From Xanthobacteraceae bacterium (GTDB lineage Bacteria; Pseudomonadota; Alphaproteobacteria; Rhizobiales; Xanthobacteraceae): a stretch of 64,000 nt of DNA. The position numbers and the translations under genes were made by a program. Where the stretch lies: the NCBI GenBank assembly GCA_019635585.1, contig JAHBZE010000002.1, forward strand, positions 868,001 to 932,000, in the 5' to 3' direction. The notes beneath the pieces are model-generated. The model saw only the letters and a program-made list of their open reading frames with translations, made no database searches and was not told the origin of the DNA. Shown here piece after piece: positions 59,738 to 64,000 of this stretch (position 1 is the first letter of the stretch; the number at the start of each line of letters is the position of its first letter).

Positions 59738-61651
59738 CTACATTGTACGCGCCGGACGGCCTGACTGTGCCCCGAAGCCTTCGATCAGAGCCTCCGTCCC
59801 GTCCAGGATCGCGAGCCGCTCTTGAAGGTCCAGTAGCCGGGCTTGGTTGGCCTCGGTCGGCTCCGCGCCAAATGCGCGTTCGGCCTCCCGCAGCTCTCTA
59901 GATAGCGTGCGCTTCCGCCGATGCAAGCTCACGATTTGATGCCACCAGGCCAGCACGTCCTCGGAGGCCGAATCTGGCCGGATTTCCCAGTCTGCGCCGT
60001 GCGAAATGGCACGTTCTATGCGTGTCCGGATGGGTCCGGCGCCAGCCTCCTCCAGCATCGTTAAGAGCACCGAGGCGTCCGCAATATCGGCCCGCGCCGC
60101 TGCCTCCAGAATGGCCTTGCGCAACGCGGCGGCATCCCCGTGGGCGAGTTCCAGTTCCGCAAACTCCTCGGCGTGGTCCACGAGCAGCCAGGGATGGTTC
60201 AAGGCGGCGAGCAGGATCAGCGCCTCGCGGGCCGGGACTGCGGCATGATGCCCCCGCAAAATGGGGCTGTTTGCGAGATTGGGCGAACGCGTCGTCATCA
60301 CCCGCGACGGGTACGGCCGCCCCGGCTGGCGCGGGCGGAATTCGCGCGCCTCGCGCCGCGGCGCCATCGGCCGCTGCGCATCCGGATTGAACAGGCGCGC
60401 GAGCCGCGTCCGGAAATCGTCGCGGTAGTAGCGGCGCACGGTTTCGTCCTTGATCTGCGTGAGCAGTTCGCCGATCCGCTTCTCGAGTGCCGCACGCTGC
60501 TCGGGCGTGTCGAGCCGCGCGCTTTCGACTTCGCGCAGCCACAGCATTTCCACGAGCGGACGCGCACCGTTCAGCACTTCCTGCATCGCTTCGGCGCCGC
60601 TCGAGCGGATCAGGTCGTCGGGGTCTTTCCCCTCGGGGAGCGTCGCGAAGCGCAGGCTCTTGCCCGGCGCGAGAAACGGCAGCGCCAATTCCACCGCGCG
60701 ATAAGCCGCGCGCTTGCCCGCATTGTCGCCGTCGAAGCAGAGCACCGGTTCGTCCACCATGCGCCAGCACAGGCCGAGTTGATCTTCGGTCAGCGCGGTG
60801 CCGAGCGGCGCGACTGCACCCTCGAAACCGGCAACGGCCATCGCGATCGCATCGACATAGCCCTCGACCACGATCAGCTTCTGGCCCTTTTGCGTCGCCG
60901 CTCGCGCGTTCGCGCCGTTGTAGAGCAGGCTGCCTTTGTGAAAGAGCGTGGTCTCCGGCGAGTTGAGATATTTCGCCTGTGCGTCGGGCGACAGCGCGCG
61001 GCCACCGAATGCGACGATGCGGTTGCGGAAATCCGAGATCGGAAACATCACCCGCTCGCGGAAGCGGTCGTAGGGCACAGGAATTTCGTCGCCGTGAATG
61101 AGGAGCCCGGTCTCGATCATGTCTTCGACAGAGACGCCCTTGCCGCCGAGATACTCTTTCAAAGCGAAGCGCTCGGCAGGTGCGTAGCCCATGCGGAACC
61201 GCTTTTGGGTTTCCGGCGTCAACCCACGATCGTTCAGGTATCCGCGCGCACGCGCGCCGGTGCGGGCCTGCAAACTTTCTTCGAAGAACTTCGCCGCCAG
61301 TTCCATCACGTCATGGAGCGTGCGGCGGCGAGCCTCTTTCTTCTCCATGTCGGGCGAGACCACCGGCATAGGCACGCCGGCGATGCCCGCGAGTTTCTCG
61401 ACCGCCTCGGGGAAGGTCAGCCCCTCGGTTTCCATCACGAAGCCGAACTGGTCGCCGTGCTTTCCCGACGAGAAGCAGTGATAGAAACCTTTCGCGTCGT
61501 TGACCGTGAACGACGGCGTCTTTTCCTGATTGAAGGGCGAAAGCCCCTTCCACTCGCGTCCCGCTTTTTTCAGCGCCACGCGGCGGCGCACGACTTCCGA
61601 AACCGGAAGACGGGCGCGGATTTCGTCGAGAAATGACGGCGGAAAGCGCAT
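59738..61651 (-). CDS. dnaG: DNA primase DnaG
   Basis: 637 aa. CHC2-like N-terminal domain in which the zinc ligands are mostly lost ([11 protein letters not shown] where CPFHxEKTPSF is common; [11 protein letters not shown] for CFGCGxxGD), a feature I know from other Hyphomicrobiales. Then the catalytic TOPRIM fold ([52 protein letters not shown]) and the C-terminal DnaB-binding helices. Gene order dnaG-rpoD on the same strand, 56 nt apart, is standard. Confidence 0.95.
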   Translation of the reverse strand: MRFPPSFLDEIRARLPVSEVVRRRVALKKAGREWKGLSPFNQEKTPSFTVNDAKGFYHCFSSGKHGDQFGFVMETEGLTFPEAVEKLAGIAGVPMPVVSPDMEKKEARRRTLHDVMELAAKFFEESLQARTGARARGYLNDRGLTPETQKRFRMGYAPAERFALKEYLGGKGVSVEDMIETGLLIHGDEIPVPYDRFRERVMFPISDFRNRIVAFGGRALSPDAQAKYLNSPETTLFHKGSLLYNGANARAATQKGQKLIVVEGYVDAIAMAVAGFEGAVAPLGTALTEDQLGLCWRMVDEPVLCFDGDNAGKRAAYRAVELALPFLAPGKSLRFATLPEGKDPDDLIRSSGAEAMQEVLNGARPLVEMLWLREVESARLDTPEQRAALEKRIGELLTQIKDETVRRYYRDDFRTRLARLFNPDAQRPMAPRREAREFRPRQPGRPYPSRVMTTRSPNLANSPILRGHHAAVPAREALILLAALNHPWLLVDHAEEFAELELAHGDAAALRKAILEAAARADIADASVLLTMLEEAGAGPIRTRIERAISHGADWEIRPDSASEDVLAWWHQIVSLHRRKRTLSRELREAERAFGAEPTEANQARLLDLQERLAILDGTEALIEGFGAQSGRPARTM

Positions 61652-61752
61652 CGCCTGTGAAAGCTCAGTTATCCGAGGGTTGGCAGGAATGTAGGGAGGC
61701 CTGATCCAAATTTCTCGGATTTCTCAAATGCCCTGTGGACAGCATGAAATCT

Positions 61753-61866
61753 CCCTCTCCCCACCGGGGAGAGGGTTGGGGTGAGGGGGAACTGCAATAG
61801 AAATCTGGCGCAGAGCCCCCTCACCCGCTCGCTTCGCTCGCGACCTCTTCCCAATGGGGAGAGGTT
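61753..61866. repeat. Composite dispersed palindrome (CCCTCTCCCC family)
   Basis: CCCTCTCCCC/GGGGAGAGGG (61753-61775), an outer pair GGGTGAGGGGG/CCCCCTCACCC (61779-61789 and 61816-61826), then a CGCTCGCTTCGCTCGCG palindrome and CTCTTCCC/GGGGAGAG. It is a common REP/BIME-like intergenic repeat in alphaproteobacteria and fills the gap between the divergent dnaG and ArsR genes. Confidence 0.8.
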
Positions 61867-61913
61867 ATTATTTTATTGTTGACTTAATTAAGCTATTGCT
61901 TATAGAAAGAGGC

Positions 61914-62240
61914 ATGGACCACGCCATCGCAGCCCTTTCGGATCCAACCCGCCGCGAGATCATCGAGATGCTCGCGGGCAAGGAACTACCCGCGGGCGCG
62001 ATTGCTTCGCGCTTCGACATCAGCGCGCCGGCGATCTCGCAGCATCTGAAAGTGCTGAAGGACGCGAAGCTCGTCACCGTGCGCGCCGACGCACAGCGGC
62101 GGCTCTATTCGCTCAACAAGGACGGCTTCGAGGAAATGGACGAGTGGCTGAGCCGCATCCGCCGCTACTGGGTCAAAAATCTGGATGCGCTGGAAAAAAT
62201 TCTTCGCGATCAGGACAAGGCAGCAGGAAGGAAAAAGTGA
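61914..62240 (+). CDS. ArsR-family transcriptional regulator
   Basis: 108 aa from the ATG at 61914; a longer frame from 61854 takes in repeat sequence. MDHAIAALSDPTRREIIEMLAGKELPAGAIASRFDISAPAISQHLKVLKDAKLVTVRADAQRRLYSLN is a typical ArsR/SmtB winged helix without metal cysteines, of the type fused by operon to SRPBCC proteins. Stop and next start overlap (TGATG). Confidence 0.93.
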   Translation: MDHAIAALSDPTRREIIEMLAGKELPAGAIASRFDISAPAISQHLKVLKDAKLVTVRADAQRRLYSLNKDGFEEMDEWLSRIRRYWVKNLDALEKILRDQDKAAGRKK

Positions 62241-62779
62241 TGCGTACGCTTCTCGATAAAGACGGCGTTCTGCTCGACGCCAGCACGATCCGCTTCGAAC
62301 GGCTTCTCCCCGGACCCATCGAACGCGTCTGGGCTTATTTGACGGAGTCCGACAAGCGCAAGCAGTGGTTCGCCGCCGGCGACTACGAATTGAAGAACGG
62401 CGGCAAGGCGCGGCTTTTCTTCCAGCACAAGAATATTTCGAAGCCCGGCAGCGAGCCGCCGGAAGCTTTCAAGAAAATGCATGACGAAGGTCACAACTGG
62501 GAAGGCAAGATTCTCGAAGTCGATGCACCGCGCTTCTTGAAGATGACCTTCGGCGAACATTCGGAAGTAACCTACGAACTGACCCCGCAATCGAACGGCG
62601 AGGTGCTGCTCACCCTCACCCATGCCAAGCTTACCGCGAACGACCTGAAGAACGTCTCGCCGGGCTGGCACGCGCATCTCGCGGTGCTTGCGGACCGCCT
62701 GAACAACCGCAACGACGTCGACTTCTGGGCGTTGTGGCAGGAGTTGCACAAGCATTACGGCGAGAAGCTCGCGAAGTAA
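62240..62779 (+). CDS. SRPBCC-family protein (AHSA1-like), first
   Basis: 179 aa, START-like helix-grip fold: TIRFERLLPGPIERVWAYLTESDKRKQWFAAGDYELKNGGKARLFF, VTYELTPQSNGEVLLTLTHAKL, PGWHAHLAVLADRLN. Translationally coupled to the ArsR gene. Such proteins bind small hydrophobic ligands; true function unknown. Confidence 0.9.
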   Translation: MRTLLDKDGVLLDASTIRFERLLPGPIERVWAYLTESDKRKQWFAAGDYELKNGGKARLFFQHKNISKPGSEPPEAFKKMHDEGHNWEGKILEVDAPRFLKMTFGEHSEVTYELTPQSNGEVLLTLTHAKLTANDLKNVSPGWHAHLAVLADRLNNRNDVDFWALWQELHKHYGEKLAK

Positions 62780-62790
62780 GGATAAATTGA

Positions 62791-63195
62791 ATGCGCGTGA
62801 GACTGGAAGCGATTGTCGTCGACGATCAGGCGAAGGCCCTGAAATTCTACACCGAAGTGCTCGGCTTCGTCGTGAAGCACGATATTCCGGCCGGCGGCGC
62901 GCGATGGATCACCGTCGTGCCGCCGGACGAACGAGACGGCCCTGAACTCCTGCTCGAGCCTTGCGGCTTCGAATTCGCGAGGACCTACAAGCAGACGCTC
63001 TACGAGAAGGGCATCCCCTTCACCATGCTCGCCTCCGACGACGTGCAGGCGGAGTATGAGAAGTTGAAAGCCAAGGGCGTCGCGTTCAAGATGCCGCCCA
63101 CGCAATCGCCCGGCGGCGGCCCGATGATCGCGAGCTTTGACGATACCTGCGGCAACTACATAATGATGTACGAGATCGAAAAGCCGAAGGTCTAA
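62791..63195 (+). CDS. VOC-family (glyoxalase/bleomycin-resistance-like) protein
   Basis: 134 aa with the beta-alpha-beta-beta-beta repeat: RLEAIVVDDQAKALKFYTEVLGFVVKHDIPAGGARWITVVPPDERDGPELLLEPC, then GPMIASFDDTCGNYIMMYE at the C-terminus. Metal-dependent dioxygenase, lyase or resistance roles exist in the family. Third gene of the ArsR operon, 11 nt after the SRPBCC gene. Confidence 0.9.
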   Translation: MRVRLEAIVVDDQAKALKFYTEVLGFVVKHDIPAGGARWITVVPPDERDGPELLLEPCGFEFARTYKQTLYEKGIPFTMLASDDVQAEYEKLKAKGVAFKMPPTQSPGGGPMIASFDDTCGNYIMMYEIEKPKV

Positions 63196-63202
63196 CCCCG
63201 GA

Positions 63203-63751
63203 ATGCAGTGGCTCTATTACGTCTTCTACGCCGCGCTCGCGATCGCGCTGTTTCCTTATACGGTGGGACTGTTCCTCCCGCGCCGCTACGCGGTGACGCG
63301 CGAAGTGGTAGTGGCCAAACCCGCGCGCGAGGTCTTCGACTTCATGAAGCTCCTGAAAAACCAGGAGCGCTACAGCACCTACGCGCAGGCCGATCCGGCG
63401 ATGAAGATCGAATATCGCGGCACCGACGGCACGCCCGGCGCCACCGTGTCGTGGGACAGCAAGGATAAAAACGTCGGCAAGAGCGAGCAGGAAATCAAGG
63501 CGATTGAAGACGGCCGGAAAATCGAACTCGAAATCCGCTTCGAGCGGCCGTTTCAATCCACCGACCCGCTGGTGACGGAAATCGAGCCGGTCGATGCTAA
63601 TGCCACCCGCATCCGCAGCACCTACCGCAGCAAGATCCGCTATCCCTACAACCTTTTGATCTGGTGGGTCATGGCGAAGGTCCGCGAGAACATGCAGGTC
63701 TCGCTCGATAACGCGAAGGCGGTGCTGGAAGGCAAGGAAGCAAAAGCGTGA
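63203..63751 (+). CDS. SRPBCC-family protein with N-terminal membrane segment, second
   Basis: 182 aa. A hydrophobic N-terminus (LYYVFYAALAIALFPYTVGLFL) anchors a polyketide-cyclase-like SRPBCC domain (YAVTREVVVAKPAREVFDFMKLLKNQERYSTYAQADPAMKIEYRG, IEPVDANATRIRSTYRSKIRYPYNLLIWWVMAKV). 7 nt after the VOC gene; overlaps the next start (GTGA). Confidence 0.88.
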   Translation: MQWLYYVFYAALAIALFPYTVGLFLPRRYAVTREVVVAKPAREVFDFMKLLKNQERYSTYAQADPAMKIEYRGTDGTPGATVSWDSKDKNVGKSEQEIKAIEDGRKIELEIRFERPFQSTDPLVTEIEPVDANATRIRSTYRSKIRYPYNLLIWWVMAKVRENMQVSLDNAKAVLEGKEAKA

Positions 63752-64000
63752 GCGCGCTCGTCGTAAAGCGCGGCTACTCGTTTCCTGCCGAGCGCGTGTT
63801 CGATGCCTGGCTGACGCCGGAGATCACGCGCCACTGGCTGTTCACGACCGAAGACAGCGAAGTCATCCGCTGCGAGATCGACGCGCGCGTTGGAGGCAAA
63901 TTCGAGATCGTGGACAAGCGCGACAGCGCTGAGTTCAAGGGCGAAATCCGCCACGTCGGCGAGTATATGGGAATCGACCGTCCTCGCCGTCTCGTCTTCA
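63748..64000 (+). CDS. SRPBCC-family (AHSA1-like) protein, third, cut by the window edge
   Basis: Partial, 84 residues visible from a GTG overlapping the previous stop by 3 nt: KRGYSFPAERVFDAWLTPEITRHWLFTTEDSEVIRCEIDARVGGKFEIVDKRD, then RHVGEYMGIDRPRRLVF. It continues the ArsR-SRPBCC-VOC-SRPBCC operon; the third START-like protein in a row. Confidence 0.88.
   Translation, partial: MSALVVKRGYSFPAERVFDAWLTPEITRHWLFTTEDSEVIRCEIDARVGGKFEIVDKRDSAEFKGEIRHVGEYMGIDRPRRLVF

Noticed and set aside
60140-61636. A 498-codon plus-strand frame opposite dnaG
   Set aside because: dnaG on the other strand is certain. The long antisense frame follows from high GC and third-position bias.

Overview
The window looks like an alphaproteobacterium of the Hyphomicrobiales (Rhizobiales) group. 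The evidence is the codon use, the KA-rich RpoD next to a DnaG that has lost its zinc cysteines, and the MltB, DUF1328 and PHA-granule genes on the right. It splits into two parts at a tRNA-Ile2(CAU) gene at 45.04-45.11 kb. Right of the tRNA is GC-rich core chromosome. Left of it, lower-GC accessory DNA runs to the left edge, and its far end is not in view.

0-12.4 kb: metabolic accessory region. A MarR regulator and a UbiX-type flavin prenyltransferase lie divergent from a gene cut off at base 1; two identical palindromic operators sit between them. After a wrecked Crp/Fnr gene comes a long minus-strand operon: folD, an MTHFR-like reductase, a PanB-like protein, an SsuABC-type ABC transporter (binding protein, two permeases, ATPase), a second PanB-like protein, a TSUP exporter and a PrpR_N-type sigma-54 activator. 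A correctly spaced -24/-12 sigma-54 promoter precedes folD. Both PanB-like proteins have replaced all three metal ligands of true PanB. I infer uptake of a small organic acid and transfer of a one-carbon unit to or from tetrahydrofolate.

12.4-37.4 kb: defence and small-gene island. Contents are an unknown 388-aa gene, a metallophosphoesterase, a DUF262/HNH (GmrSD-like) protein, a SNF2-helicase plus actin/Hsp70-like ATPase pair, a four-gene operon (Res-Mod-DUF4062-RelE/UvrD fusion) and a run of single orphan genes. The main finding is a dispersed 32-nt element, built as 13-nt arm, 6-nt centre, 13-nt inverted arm (consensus ACTNNNTAGCTTT-N6-AAAGCTANNNAGT), in about 16 copies. It occupies nearly every gap between the orphan genes at 33.6-37.4 kb, and the last copy lies about 55 nt before a tyrosine recombinase that consists of little more than the catalytic domain. 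The geometry resembles dif/pdif/lox recombination sites, so this may be a gene-module array.

37.4-45.1 kb: integrative element. It has the short recombinase, a Cys-cluster protein, a HUH Rep-like protein, a RepA-like ATPase lacking the Walker A lysine, AlpA-like and second Xis-like proteins, HigBA, and a full-length integrase whose 3' end runs antisense into the tRNA gene.

45.1-64 kb: core genes (SIMPL protein, panD, DUF4112, DUF1328, PHA-granule protein, MFS, MltB, DUF4242 pair, winged-helix/TPR regulator, rpoD, dnaG, ArsR/SRPBCC/VOC operon), interrupted by a low-GC islet at 51.3-52.7 kb with an HNH nuclease and a membrane protein.
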